Shown one piece after another: positions 36,025 through 45,094 of a stretch of DNA of 59,591 nt. The notes below the pieces were generated by a model. The model was not told the DNA's origin. It made no database searches and saw nothing but the letters and a program-made list of their open reading frames with translations. How positions within the stretch are numbered: position 1 is the stretch's first letter; each line of letters opens with the position of its first letter. The position numbers and the translations under genes are program-made. The stretch is from Chloroflexota bacterium (lineage in GTDB: Bacteria > Chloroflexota > Dehalococcoidia > JACPQF01): contig JACPQF010000134.1 of the NCBI GenBank assembly GCA_016190625.1, forward strand, positions 1-59,591, read 5' to 3'.

Positions 36025-36639
36025 AGCGTCTCCCACCGTGTAGGTCTTGTAACCGGCAGGAGGTTTGGTCTCCGGACGGGCGCGATCGCCATCCTAGCCG
36101 GATTCCTGGCTCTGGGTTTCTTGAGCGGCTGCTCTGGCGAAGGACAGCATCAGCCAAAGCTGGAGGACGTGCACACGTTTTACAGCCCTGACTGACACGA
36201 TTGTCCTCTCTTCGTCGAAGGGACTCTTACGGCGGTCGTACTCAGCAATGGAGGAAAGGAGATCAAGTCCCATGACTTCCGGTTCCCCGTGGACCAGAAG
36301 CAACTGAACCAGATGAGGTCGGCTGTCGGGCTTTCGCCTGATATGAGCAGTTTCATGTTCACCTTCCTGCCTCACGACAAAAGACAGCTCGTCTTGCTTG
36401 GCCATCCGCCGCTGAGGGTGATCGAGCAGGCGCTGACGCTGCCCCAAGCGCCTGAGAAGCTCCTCATCGACCAGGAGGAGATGCACGAGGAGCCGAAGAC
36501 CTACGATCTTTGGCCGTTCCAGGGCGAGCTACGGCGGTATCCCATTACCATGCCAGTCGCCGAGGCCTTGCGGAAGCCCGGGGCAATCGTTCCGAAGCCA
36601 ACCTTCCCGCCCGTTGGGGTTCCCCAGGGAGACCGTTAA
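35938..36639 (+). CDS. Thioredoxin-like lipoprotein with in-frame UGA, candidate selenoprotein
   Basis: 233 codons if UGA at 36193-36195 is read through. N-terminus: a long basic region, then the helix GAIAILAGFLALGFLSGC ending in a lipobox. After Cys the mature part starts SGEGQHQPKLEDVHTFYSPD, then UGA, then HDCPLFVEGTLTAVVLSNGG; strand-CxxC-helix order suggests a thioredoxin-like fold with U-H-D-C as redox site. The frame continues open for 147 more codons with protein-like composition to TAA 36637. If UGA stops, the product is an 85-residue lipoprotein without a domain. The UGA could be selenocysteine, or a mutated Cys codon (TGC or TGT). The 5' end is repeat DNA, so the native N-region may be lost. 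No sel genes are in the window. Confidence 0.6.
36203..36224 (+). promoter_or_regulatory. SECIS-like hairpin after UGA
   Basis: GTCC (36203-36206) pairs with GGAC (36221-36224), a 3-base bulge UCU follows on the 5' side, then CUUC pairs with GAAG around the triloop GUC. The hairpin begins 7 bases after the UGA, and the loop GU is at +19/+20, close to +20/+21 in the Escherichia coli fdhF element, which also has a bulged U below the loop. A hairpin this small can occur by chance. Confidence 0.4.
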
Positions 36640-36676
36640 TCTTTGACGGCGGAGGACGCGCAACACTTAGCTGGTG

Positions 36677-36703
36677 TTCAGCCTGGTTTAATGAGCGCCT
36701 AAC
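36677..36703 (+). promoter_or_regulatory. Possible response-regulator boxes upstream of YHS gene
   Basis: TTCA at 36677, TTAA at 36688 and CTAA at 36699 are 11 bases apart, resembling the boxes at 32950, 48219 and 57371, though less regular in sequence. They lie about 80 bases before the YHS gene start. Confidence 0.35.
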
Positions 36704-36783
36704 ATTTGCAGGCTAAGATACGTTCAGCATACAGGCGGGACCCGGATCGAGAGGGACAACGCTGCTGAAAGGATGTGGACTCA

Positions 36784-36963
36784 ATGGCGAAGGATCCGGT
36801 TTGTGGGATGCAAGTAGACGAGAAGAAGGCGCCGTCGACGACGCATGGCGGTCAGAAGTACTACTTTTGCTGTGACGGCTGCAAGAGCGCCTTCGAGAAG
36901 GATCCGGCGAAGTTCCTCGGCGGGCAAGGGTCGCACGCCGGCCACGGCCACGGCGGACACTAG
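36784..36963 (+). CDS. YHS-domain protein
   Basis: 59 residues. DPVCGMQVDEKKAPST and KYYFCCDGCKSAFEKDPAKFL form a complete YHS domain (named for Tyr-His-Ser, here Y-F-C variant) with Cys at CGM and CDGC, found fused to or beside copper ATPases and thought to bind metal. The tail is His/Gly-rich (HAGHGHGGH), a further metal-binding feature. ATG 36784 with AAAGGAT in front is preferred to GTG 36775. It completes the copper group copB, lipoprotein, thioredoxin-like lipoprotein. Confidence 0.85.
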   Translation: MAKDPVCGMQVDEKKAPSTTHGGQKYYFCCDGCKSAFEKDPAKFLGGQGSHAGHGHGGH

Positions 36964-37099
36964 GGTACACGCCACGGCTGGCGGGCCGGCCTACCCTCGA
37001 CGGTGATGGGTGACGCTGCCCTCGCCACACCTCTCTAGCGTAGGCAAGGCCAGATCGCTCGATGGGGGTAACTCACGACTCGGGCTACTCACCATTCCG

Positions 37100-38399
37100 C
37101 TAACGGCTGGCGGGTCTGGCCTGCCCAATTTCAATCATCCCTGCCCCTAGCATCTTCAGCATTATGCGGTGGTCCTCGCCGAATTTGCAGAGACCGGCGC
37201 AATGCTCGCAGAGCTCCGAGAAAAGGATGTAGCGTAGCTGGAGGCTCCCGAGTTGGCCAAAAGCAGGCCGGTGAAGCTGCGCTCGAATCTCCTTTTCCCG
37301 CGCATCCGGAGCCACCAAGAACAACTGAAGGTGGCGCCCTTCAAGGGAGCTAGCGAGGTCAATTAGGCGAAGCATGCCTGAATATATCGACGTGCTCTTC
37401 TCGATCTCAAAGGCCGAGACGATCTCGCGGCCGTCGGGGTCTAGCCATATCACGTCGATCAAGCTCACGGTTTGGCTGACATCCTTTGCCAATCCCATTC
37501 CTGGCAACGTCCCCAGAGTCATGAAGGACAGGCTTTGACCGTCGTAGGTCTTGCTCCTATCGTTAAAAGCCACGTGAACTTTGTAGCCCAAAGATCTCCC
37601 GATCGTCGTCAGAAGATACTGTATCTTGAGGTGCTCGTTCTCTTCCTGCCGGTCTCGCTGTATCTCCCCTATGCGTTTCCTCGCTACTTTCTCGAGCTTT
37701 TCTCGCTCTAGTGCCAGTACTGCAGTACTGGTTGGACCGGTTATTAACTTGCCTACACCAATGTCGAAAAGAAGGCCCGGAGAAAGCACCCAAGTCTGTG
37801 GACAAGGCGGGCTGTAGTTCCGAATTCGCCTTGATGATGACATCTCTCATGGAGAGATACTCCGTCCAGGAGCCCAGCTTCTTGGAATCTTCGAACAAGG
37901 CATTAAAACCCCTGACCATGGCCGTGCTAAACGGCGGGAACACGGTCGGGCACAGGAAATAGAGGATATTCGCAACAGCCGGACCGAGACCTTTGACGTG
38001 GAGGCCATCCAGCCACAATATCTCCCGAATCATCCGGTCTGCGCTCAAGTTGCCAAGGCATCTGTCCAAGAACTGCCCGAAAGCGCGCTTGTTCTCTTCG
38101 TTCTCGTAGATGTCGGGGATACGCAGCTTGGGCTTCCAGTAGAAGGGATGGGCAGCCCCCTCGAACACCTGCTTCTGCTCAGTAATGCCGTCGAGTACGG
38201 TCTCCAGCGGAGAGCCCTTGAAATCGTTGCCGAATGTCCCCTCCCGCACGGCCTTGACGACCTCTATGACTCCACGCCGGATCGACCGAAACGCCTTCAG
38301 GCGGGCCTGGCTTTCTATGAACCATGTGTTGTACACTGATTCCGGGTCGCTCTTGTACCGCGATACCAGTTGCCGCAGGTCGTCTTTCACGATGGGCAT
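37100..38399 (-). pseudogene. Putative PD-(D/E)XK nuclease, one frameshift
   Basis: The N-terminal part (38399 to about 37790) has LVSRYKSDPESVYNTWFIES and LHVKGLGPAVANILYFLCP, a helix-hairpin-helix-like stretch; after a frame change near 37788 the protein continues as VLSPGLLFDIGVGKLI to the end. The C-terminal half has SLIDVIWLDPDGREIVSAFEIEKST, an Asp...Glu-x-Glu/Lys pattern that fits a PD-(D/E)XK core, followed by IYSGMLRLIDLASSLEGRH. About 430 residues in total. This kind of protein is found in restriction or other defence settings. One extra base, or loss of two, explains the break, so it may be a sequence error or a recently dead gene. It is not next to a methylase. Confidence 0.6.
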
Positions 38400-38589
38400 G
38401 TACGTACCTCCACTGTTCCCGTAGACATCGTTCGAGCGAGGGGCGTAATGGCCACTATCGGCCTGCCGCTATTATAGCGGTTTGGTGTGGTGTTTTGCCA
38501 ACGCTGTGAGAGTCAGTGGGTGTTCAAACGGCAACCAACAAACCAATTGCTAAGTTTCCCAAAACTTCTCTTGCTGATCGGCCATAGTG

Positions 38590-38595
38590 TATAAT
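38590..38595 (+). promoter_or_regulatory. -10 box for leaderless regulator transcript
   Basis: TATAAT ends 6 bases before the ATG at 38602, which places the transcription start at or next to the start codon; no ribosome site is present. No good -35 box is found at 17 bases (TTCTCT), so an activator may be needed. Confidence 0.5.
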
Positions 38596-38601
38596 CCGCC
38601 T

Positions 38602-41365
38602 ATGGTTGATTCGTCAGGACAACTGGTCGTTGCAAGCCCGCTGCTTGAGACCAAACTCTACATCCCCAGGCGGCGTCCCGCTCTGGTGTCGCGTCCAAGA
38701 TTGATTGAACGGTTGGACCAAGGGGCCGGGCGCAAGCTGACGCTCGTCTCCGCGCCGGCGGGTTTCGGCAAGACGACGCTGCTGGCTGAATGGGCGAGAG
38801 GAACGGCAGCCGGCGAACCGTCCGTAGCGTGGGTCTCACTCGACCAGAGCGACAATGACCCAAGCCATTTCTGGGCCCACTTCATCAGCGCTCTCCGGAC
38901 GGTGTGGTCCAAGGTTGGGGACGGGGCGCTCTCTTTGCTGCGTTCACCTCAGCCTCCACCGATTGAGAGGGTCTTGACGGGCTTGATCAACGAAATCAAC
39001 GCGGTCGAGGACGACTTCGCTCTCATCCTCGACGATTACCACGTGATCGATGCTGAACCTGTCCACGGCGCAATAGCCTTTCTTCTTGACCACCTGCCGC
39101 CACAGATGAACCTCGTCATTGCCACCCGTTCCGACCCACCCTTGCCTCTGGCACGCCTCCGAGGGCGCGGCGAATTGACCGAGTTCCGGGCCTCAGATCT
39201 GCGTTTCACCCCCGACGAGGCGGCTGCTTTCCTCAATGAGACAATGGGGCTCGGCCTCTCGGTAGCCGACGTGTCGGCCCTGGAGAGGCGGACCGAAGGT
39301 TGGATCGTAGGGCTCCAACTGGCGGCGCTCTCGATGCAGGGAAGAGAGGATATTCCCGGGTTCATCAGGGCCTTTGCCGGCGATAACCGATACATCGTGG
39401 ACTATCTGGTCGAAGAAGTCCTGCAGCGCCAGCCCCAACAAGTCCGGAGTTTCCTGCTGCGGACCTCGATTCTCGACGGGCTGAGCGGCCCGCTGTGCGA
39501 TGCTGTCACCGGCCAGAAAGACGGCAAAGGGATGCTGGAGGCCCTGGAGCGAGGCAACCTGTTTGTCGTTCCGCTGGATGATAAACGCCACTGGTTTCGC
39601 TACCATCACCTTTTTGCAGACGTTCTCAGGACGCACGCGATGGAGGAGCAGCCAGATCAGATACCCATCCTGCATCGGCGGGCAAGCGAGTGGTGCGAGC
39701 ACAACGATCTGCGAGCCAAAGCGGTCCGCCACGCCCTTGCCGCCAAGGACATCGATCGAGCGGCGGGCCTGATCGAACTGGCAGCGCGAGCAATGCTCAC
39801 GGGTAGACAGGATGAGACGTTTCTTGGCTGGCTGAAGGCACTACCAGACGAGGTGTTACGTACCAGGCCTGTGCTCAGCGTGTACTATGCCTTAGCTTTG
39901 CTCTCTGTCGACCTGGAGGCCGCCGAGGCCCGCCTGCGGGACGCCGAACGGTTCCTGGATATGACGGCAGATACGAACGAGCGATCGGAAGCCCTATCGG
40001 TCGAGGTGGTGGTCGTGGACGAAGGGGGGTTTCGGTCTCTGCCGGGGACAATCGCCATCGCCCGCGCCTATCGTGCCGGGGCTCTCGAGGATGTGTCCGG
40101 CATCGTGAAACACGCTCGGCGGGCATTGGACCTCTTGCCTGAGGGGGACCATTTGTGGCGCGGCGCTGCAGGCGGGCTCCTGGGCCTCGCGCACTGGAAT
40201 AGCGGAGACCTGGAGGCGGCCTACCGGGCCTTTGCCGAGGCATGGGCCAACCTGCGGATGACCAGCGACATCACCCAGAATATCAGTGGCGCGTTTGTCC
40301 TGGCGAACATCAAGACGGCGCAGGGTCGCCTCCGCGAGGCAGCAAGACTGTATGAGCAGGGGTTGGAACTTGCGGCTGGTCGGGGCGAACCAATGCCCCC
40401 GCCAGCGTCGGACCTGTACGTGGGAATGAGCGAGCTGCGCTGCGAGCACGACGACCTGGAAGGGGCTACCCGGTACCTCCAGCGAAGCAAGAAGCTGAGC
40501 GAGCAGGGCGGGATATCGGAGCACCGGCACCGCTGGTACGTTGCTATGGCACGGATAAAGGAGGCCCAGGGAGACCTGGACGGCGCGCTCGACCTGCTTG
40601 GCGAGGCGGAGCACCTGTATATCAGGAGCCCCGCTCCTGAGACGCGTCCTGTGGCGGCATTGAAGGCGCGGGTGTGGAGTGGACAGGGCAGGCTGGCCGA
40701 AGCCCTGGGTTGGGCGCGCGAGCGGGATCTGTCCGTTGATGACGACCTCAGCTACTTGCGCGAGTTCGAGCACATCACACTGGCGAGGGTGCTACTTGCC
40801 CAATACAAGAGCGGGGGGGGTAGATAGCTCCATTCGGGAGGCGATGGCACTTCTGGAGCGCCTCAGGCGAGCGGCGGAAGAAGGTGGGAGGATGGGAAGC
40901 CTGATCGAGATTCTGGCGCTGCAGGCGCTCGCTCACGAGGCGCAGGGCGACATCCCCCGTGCTATCATGCCTCTGGAACGTGCTTTGACCCTGGCCGAGC
41001 CGGAGGGCTACGTGCGAATCTTCGTCGACGTAGGGCATGCCATGCGCACCCTTTTTCGCCACGCTGCTGCCGGCGGCATCATGAGCTCGTACACTCAGCA
41101 GCTGCTGTCCGCCTTCGATGAGCCTGCTCAGCCCGCGTTCACCGCGGTCCACGCCGCTGCCGTTGGTCTCGCCGAGCCACTAACAGGACGGGAGGTAGAG
41201 ATCCTGCGTCTTATTGCGGCAGGCATGAGGAACCAGGAAATTGCCGATCATCTGTTCATCAGTCTGGCCACCGTGAAGCGTCACATCGCCAATGCCTACG
41301 GCAAGCTGGGCGCCAGTCATCGCACTGGGGCTATTATCCGAGCGAACGAGCTGAACCTGCTGTAG
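38602..41365 (+). CDS. MalT-like LuxR-family ATP-dependent regulator, frameshift in G8 tract
   Basis: About 920 residues when one G is removed from the eight-G run at 40813-40820. Order: STAND-type NTPase with Walker A SAPAGFGKTTLLAEW and Walker B FALILDDYHVID, a TPR-like helical array (residues about 400-830) and a C-terminal LuxR helix-turn-helix, LTGREVEILRLIAAGMRNQEIADHLFISLATVKRHIANAYGKLG. It is a signal-transduction ATPase activator that binds DNA only when ligand-bound. As written the frame stops just after the run and removes the DNA-binding domain. Slipped-strand variation or a homopolymer read error are both possible. Confidence 0.85.
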
Positions 41366-41448
41366 GAGGCTTGCCTCATCCTGCTTGCGGTCGCCGCCGG
41401 GTTAAAAGAGATGATTCAAAGTTAGCCCCTGCCTCCCGCATCTCCACC

Positions 41449-41481
41449 TACACCCCTAATTACACCCCCCTAGCTACACCC
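41449..41481. promoter_or_regulatory. Three TACACCC direct repeats
   Basis: TACACCC occurs at 41449, 41461 and 41475 (12 and 14 bases apart) between the regulator and the next gene. LuxR/MalT-type activators bind several short direct repeats (MalT boxes are GGGGAK-like), so these may be its sites for 41562. The match to any known box is not evident. Confidence 0.35.
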
Positions 41482-41561
41482 TTCGGTTGATCCCGACGGA
41501 TATCCATCGGTGGTATCTTGTCCCTGTGACGATGACAGATGGGAGATAAGGCGGCCTCGTA

Positions 41562-41768
41562 ATGAGCGACACTTATGAATTGCGCGTGAAGGGGCACCTC
41601 GACGACCGCTGGTCGGCCTGGCTTGGGGGCCTGGCCGTGCAGCGTCAACACGATGGCACCACCGTGCTGGTCGGGCCGGTCGTTGACCAGGCGGCGCTCT
41701 ACGGCGTGATCAATCGAATCCGTGATCTTGGCCTGCCCTTGCTGTTGGTGAAGCGGACTGGCTCGTGA
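41562..41768 (+). CDS. Small conserved-looking protein
   Basis: 68 residues: SDTYELRVKGHLDDRWSAWL, then VQRQHDGTTVLVGPVVDQAAL and GVINRIRDLGLPLLLV. A single alpha/beta domain is likely. Small proteins of this kind follow MalT-like regulators in related genomes, as I remember, often with a ferredoxin-like pattern; no function is known. It starts about 200 bases after the regulator gene. Confidence 0.7.
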   Translation: MSDTYELRVKGHLDDRWSAWLGGLAVQRQHDGTTVLVGPVVDQAALYGVINRIRDLGLPLLLVKRTGS

Positions 41769-41842
41769 ACTGAATGGAGGTAACGTCGTTTCAGTCGGAT
41801 GATGAGCAAACGGAATGGAATCTAAAGAAGGGAGGGCTCACG

Positions 41843-42258
41843 ATGATAAAGAACGAGCACGAGGTTGTAATCAACTGTCCCACAGAGCGAGTTCTTCGGT
41901 TTGTCGCTGACTTCAACACCTGGCCACAATGGCACGGTTCGGGTCAGAACCAAGTGGAGAAGGTCACCCCAGGTCATGTAGATGTTGGCACGGTCTGGAA
42001 GGTGTCCGGCCTCGTCCGGGGCCAGCTCATAACGATGACCATCGAGGTCACCGAATACGAACCGAACAGCCAGTACGGGTTCAGGACCACTTCAGGGCCA
42101 GTCGATGCCCGGCAAATATTTACCTGGAGCGGGTTGAAGGGAGGACGAGGCTCACCACCATCCTTGAACTGGCCGATCTGGAGCTTGCTCCGGCCGCTCG
42201 GCAGCAGTGGGACAATGATCTGCTGTCCCTGAAGGAGTTACTGGAAGCTCAAGCATAG
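41843..42258 (+). pseudogene. SRPBCC (START-like) ligand-binding protein, one frameshift
   Basis: ATG 41843 opens HEVVINCPTERVLRFVADFNTWPQWHGS, the N-terminal strand-helix of the SRPBCC/Coq10 fold. The chain proceeds to GPVDARQIFTWS and then, after a base lost near 42128, to RVEGRTRLTTILELADLEL and ends LKELLEAQA. About 138 residues. Intact members bind hydrophobic ligands or regulate polyketide and quinone pathways. GGAGGGCTCACG precedes ATG. Confidence 0.7.
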
Positions 42259-42288
42259 GGCAATCCCTGCCAGCACAGGAGGTACGCG

Positions 42289-42984
42289 ATCAATAGTTTA
42301 CAGAAGATGGGCGGCGTTGCTGCACTTGTCATGGCTGCGACCTTCGTGGTCGGCTTCGCGGTGTTTCTTGGCGTATTGACTCCCGCCGGTTACTTTGACG
42401 ATGACATCGCCCCTGCAAAGAAGGTGGCTATCCTCGCGGACAACCAGGCCATCGTGTCTACAGGGTACCTGACAAGCTTTGTGGCATTCGGCATATTTCT
42501 GGTTGTCCTGGCGCTAGCGCTTTACGAGCGATTGAAGGTTGGCGCGCCCGCAATGGCGCGGACCGCGACCGCCATCGGGCTTGTCTGGGCCGGCCTGGTC
42601 ATCGCCAGCGGCATGGTCGCGAATGTCGGCATTGACAGAGTCGTCGGTCTCTATGGCAACGATCCGGCAGAAGCCGGGTCGGCCTGGCTGGCGATTGAAA
42701 CTGTGCAACTCGGTTTGGGCGGCGGCAACGAGATTGCAGGCGGCGTGTGGGTCCTGCTCATAGGTTGGGCGGCCTTGCGAGCACGGGAGCTACCCAGGGC
42801 GCTGAACTACCTTGGCGTGGTGATCGGTGTGTCAGGCCTACTCACGGTTGTTCCGGCTCTCGAGGTGCCAGGAGCTGTCGAAGTGCTAGGGCTCGTATTC
42901 GGACTGGGCCTCATCGTGTGGTTCGTGTGGCTGGGGATTGTCATGTTGCGCCGTAGCTCAACGCGAACACCGGACGCTGGCTAG
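42289..42984 (+). CDS. DUF4386-like membrane protein, possible ATC start
   Basis: 231 codons from ATC 42289 or 225 from ATG 42307. Seven hydrophobic segments (LVMAATFVVGFAVFLGVL, ATAIGLVWAGLVIASGMV, VWVLLIGWAALRA, NYLGVVIGVSGLLTVVPAL). AGGAGG lies 7 bases before ATC AAT AGT TTA CAG AAG, which would read (M)NSLQKMGGVAALV, the usual start of this family, so the ATC is probably either a start codon or a one-base error for ATG. Function unknown; membrane protein. Confidence 0.7.
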   Translation: MNSLQKMGGVAALVMAATFVVGFAVFLGVLTPAGYFDDDIAPAKKVAILADNQAIVSTGYLTSFVAFGIFLVVLALALYERLKVGAPAMARTATAIGLVWAGLVIASGMVANVGIDRVVGLYGNDPAEAGSAWLAIETVQLGLGGGNEIAGGVWVLLIGWAALRARELPRALNYLGVVIGVSGLLTVVPALEVPGAVEVLGLVFGLGLIVWFVWLGIVMLRRSSTRTPDAG

Positions 42985-43193
42985 AGAAGTGGCATATGAG
43001 CGCCTACCAAACGTGAGCTACGCCCGGAGTCTGCGTCGGAAGGCTATCTATCGAAAAAGTGAGGCATACCTTGACTGAGCAGGAGAACAAGACTATCGTC
43101 GAGCGGATCATCGATAAGTTCTACCGAAATTGCCTCAGCGTGCCGTTAGAGCCCATCCTATATTTCTACTTTCAAGGTAAGACTGGAGGAAAT

Positions 43194-43518
43194 ATGACAT
43201 CGGAGGCGATCATGGCTACAGAGCGTCAGGTCATTAAGGAGGCATTCAATCAAGGGAACCTGGAGTCGCTTTCGGAAGTCTTGGCCCCTAACTACGTCCT
43301 GCACAGCAACGGACAGGAGGACCTACGGGGCGTCGAAGCCATGAAGCAATTCGTGTCCGTGAACGGTGCCGCTTTTCCCGACCTGCACATCACTTTGGAG
43401 GAATACGTGTGGCTGGTGTGACGTCGTGGTCTCTCGCTGGACGGCCACGATGACCCATCAGGGTGAGTTCTACGGCATTCCACCTGCTCCACGTCTGGTG
43501 CTGAAACCCTGCTTGTGA
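43194..43518 (+). pseudogene. SnoaL-like cyclase remnant
   Basis: ATG 43194 gives TERQVIKEAFNQGNLESLSEVLAPNYVLHSN and MKQFVSVNGAAFPDLHITLEEY, then a stop; in another frame it continues GWCDVVVSRWTATMTHQGEFYGIPP and then loses similarity. The full SnoaL/ester-cyclase fold would need about 30 more residues. The preceding frame (from 43071, LTEQENKTIVERIIDKFYRN) looks like the start of another copy of the same domain. I infer a decayed, perhaps double, gene. Confidence 0.6.
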
Positions 43519-43602
43519 CCCCCGTAAAACAATATCCTCAACCGCGCCGTCAATGGCAGCATAGATCCTATGCAGTCGCTCAAGTAGCTCGTCTCTTGAC
43601 AT
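43390..43602 (-). CDS. Small ORF opposite SnoaL remnant
   Basis: 70 residues from ATG 43602, with GGAGG seven bases in front: MSRDELLERLHRIYAAIDGA and VEDIVLRGSQ. Only the first about 28 residues look like protein; the rest lies opposite the SnoaL sequence. It may be the start of a gene whose body was lost when this junction formed. No family is recognised. The bases 43519-43765 otherwise hold only short, unconvincing frames. Confidence 0.3.
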   Translation of the reverse strand: MSRDELLERLHRIYAAIDGAVEDIVLRGSQAGFQHQTWSRWNAVELTLMGHRGRPARDHDVTPATRIPPK

Positions 43603-43765
43603 GGGTGAACCTCCAAGGAATAGCGCGAGGCGAGATAGCCAAGGCGGCGGCTCAGCAACCCACGATTGGCCAGCGGCTACTGCACACTACACTAGAAACG
43701 CTGGCCGAAGAACTCGGCTAGAGGCGGTTTTGACCGCTTCCACAGGGCATCGACCTCGCGCCGAG

Positions 43766-44215
43766 TCATGAGCCACGCATGGCGTCAAGGTCCATCCCCG
43801 CCCGGTTGAGTAGATCCTTCATAGCGCCCGCCCGTAGAGCATCGCCATCGCGCACGTAGTTCGCGTACCGGCCACACATCGACCGAAGAATCAGCCGCCG
43901 ATAGTGCTCACTGGATGGCCTAGGGAGCGCGAGCTTCACTACAGACGAACCGATGAGGAGCGCCACCAACGCTCCGAGCGCCGAGATCCATCCAAACTGC
44001 CACCACATAACGATGGCCAGCACGGGGATGCTAGCGTATACCATGAGCGCTAGGTTCGTCTCCCATGGCGGCGTTATCGCGTCTTGGAGCCCGGTCCTCG
44101 TGGTGCCGCTGCTAAGCGTCCTACCCATAGTCAGCGTGGCACTACTAAAACTCAGGGAGTAAGCAAGCCCGACAGAAAGCGCGGCTGCGAGTAGCCAAAG
44201 TATGATTTCCACCAA
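43766..44215 (-). CDS. Small membrane protein
   Basis: 149 residues with three hydrophobic segments (ILWLLAAALSVGLAYSLSF, LMVYASIPVLAIVMWW, ALGALVALLIGSSVVKLAL) and a polar C-terminus. I do not recognise the family. Start ATG 44215 has GGAGGTGC just upstream. No obvious partner. Confidence 0.55.
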   Translation of the reverse strand: MVEIILWLLAAALSVGLAYSLSFSSATLTMGRTLSSGTTRTGLQDAITPPWETNLALMVYASIPVLAIVMWWQFGWISALGALVALLIGSSVVKLALPRPSSEHYRRLILRSMCGRYANYVRDGDALRAGAMKDLLNRAGMDLDAMRGS

Positions 44216-44725
44216 GCACCTCCGATTCGGAGCCTGAAAAAGTGCCTACAACAAAAGCGCCGATGCAGTCCCGAATCATTCAGTGATAAGAACTCTGGCT
44301 CCAAGATGTCGCTCCGCTTGGGATCCCACACGGTTCTGGGGATAATGATAGCAACGGGCAAAAGCGCCTGAACGATTGAGCCAATCATAGCCTAGTTGAC
44401 TAGTTGAACCTTATTAGCAAGCCTGTCTTTCTTGAGAGCGCGTTCTGATTCTGATAATGGGCGTTCTCGGAACCTCTGGCCCCGAACGCTGCCGCCTGGC
44501 GGCACCGCCACGGAACCCCGTACCAGCCTCTGGAGGAGAATAAGCCCATGCAAGACGCCTGCCTAGCTTTGCGCGACAAGATCTCTCTGGGAATTGGACC
44601 AGTTCAGCGTCTCTGTTGACTATACGCCTACCTACGCATTTGGCTGGGTGGCAAGCCACCGTGCGCTTATTGGTGCCCCATCATACTAGCACTTGCCCTG
44701 CGCTCAGTGAATATGCTGCTGAGAC
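44216..44725. other. No gene recognised
   Basis: 510 bases with short frames in several directions and no credible start, ribosome site or domain. It lies among decayed genes and may contain remnants too far gone to read. Confidence 0.5.
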
Positions 44726-44992
44726 TTACTCTACGTCGTACTCTTCGGATGGCTTCCCGTGCAGAGCCAGCGACCGAGCCGTCGCCGTGGCGATGCCTTC
44801 CAGCACGACCGATGGGAGTTTCCCGTGGCCCCGACTTCCTTAGCGTCCAGTATCTCAGTTCCGACCAGTCTTTCGCCCTTGCCGATATTGAGGGCAACCT
44901 CCTCGTTCAACTGCACAGTGCGGCACTCGTGGTTTCCCTCGAGCAATCGAACATAAAGGGCGTCAGTCTTGGGCATCGTAGCCAATCTTCAT
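44726..44992 (-). pseudogene. DUF2283 protein, two frameshifts
   Basis: ATG 44992 begins MKIGYDA; after one extra base the text reads TDALYVRLLEGNHECRTVQ and GERLVGTEILDAKEVGATG, and after another shift KLPSVVLEGIATATARSL and stop at 44726. These match the DUF2283 pattern (YDPETDALYIRL ... VGIEVLDAS). Total near 88 residues when both shifts are corrected. DUF2283 genes usually lie beside a DUF4258 toxin-like gene; here the upstream gene is lost at the MITE, with only a short piece (YDEAITLPSP) left. Confidence 0.7.
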
Positions 44993-45094
44993 CGCGGTCG
45001 CTCAATCGCCATGTCGTGGTCGCCTTGGCGAGGGAAGCGTTATCGCCTCGTCATAACTCTCACTTCCCTCCCCCAAGCGCTAACAGTATTCATT

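Noticed and set aside
36685-36725. GCCTAAC followed by GTTCAGC, as an integron attC site
   Set aside because: The second core does not match GTTRRRY and no large imperfect palindrome or integrase is present.
44152-44388. Minus-strand frame of 78 codons
   Set aside because: It overlaps the end of a better membrane-protein gene and shows no domain or ribosome site.
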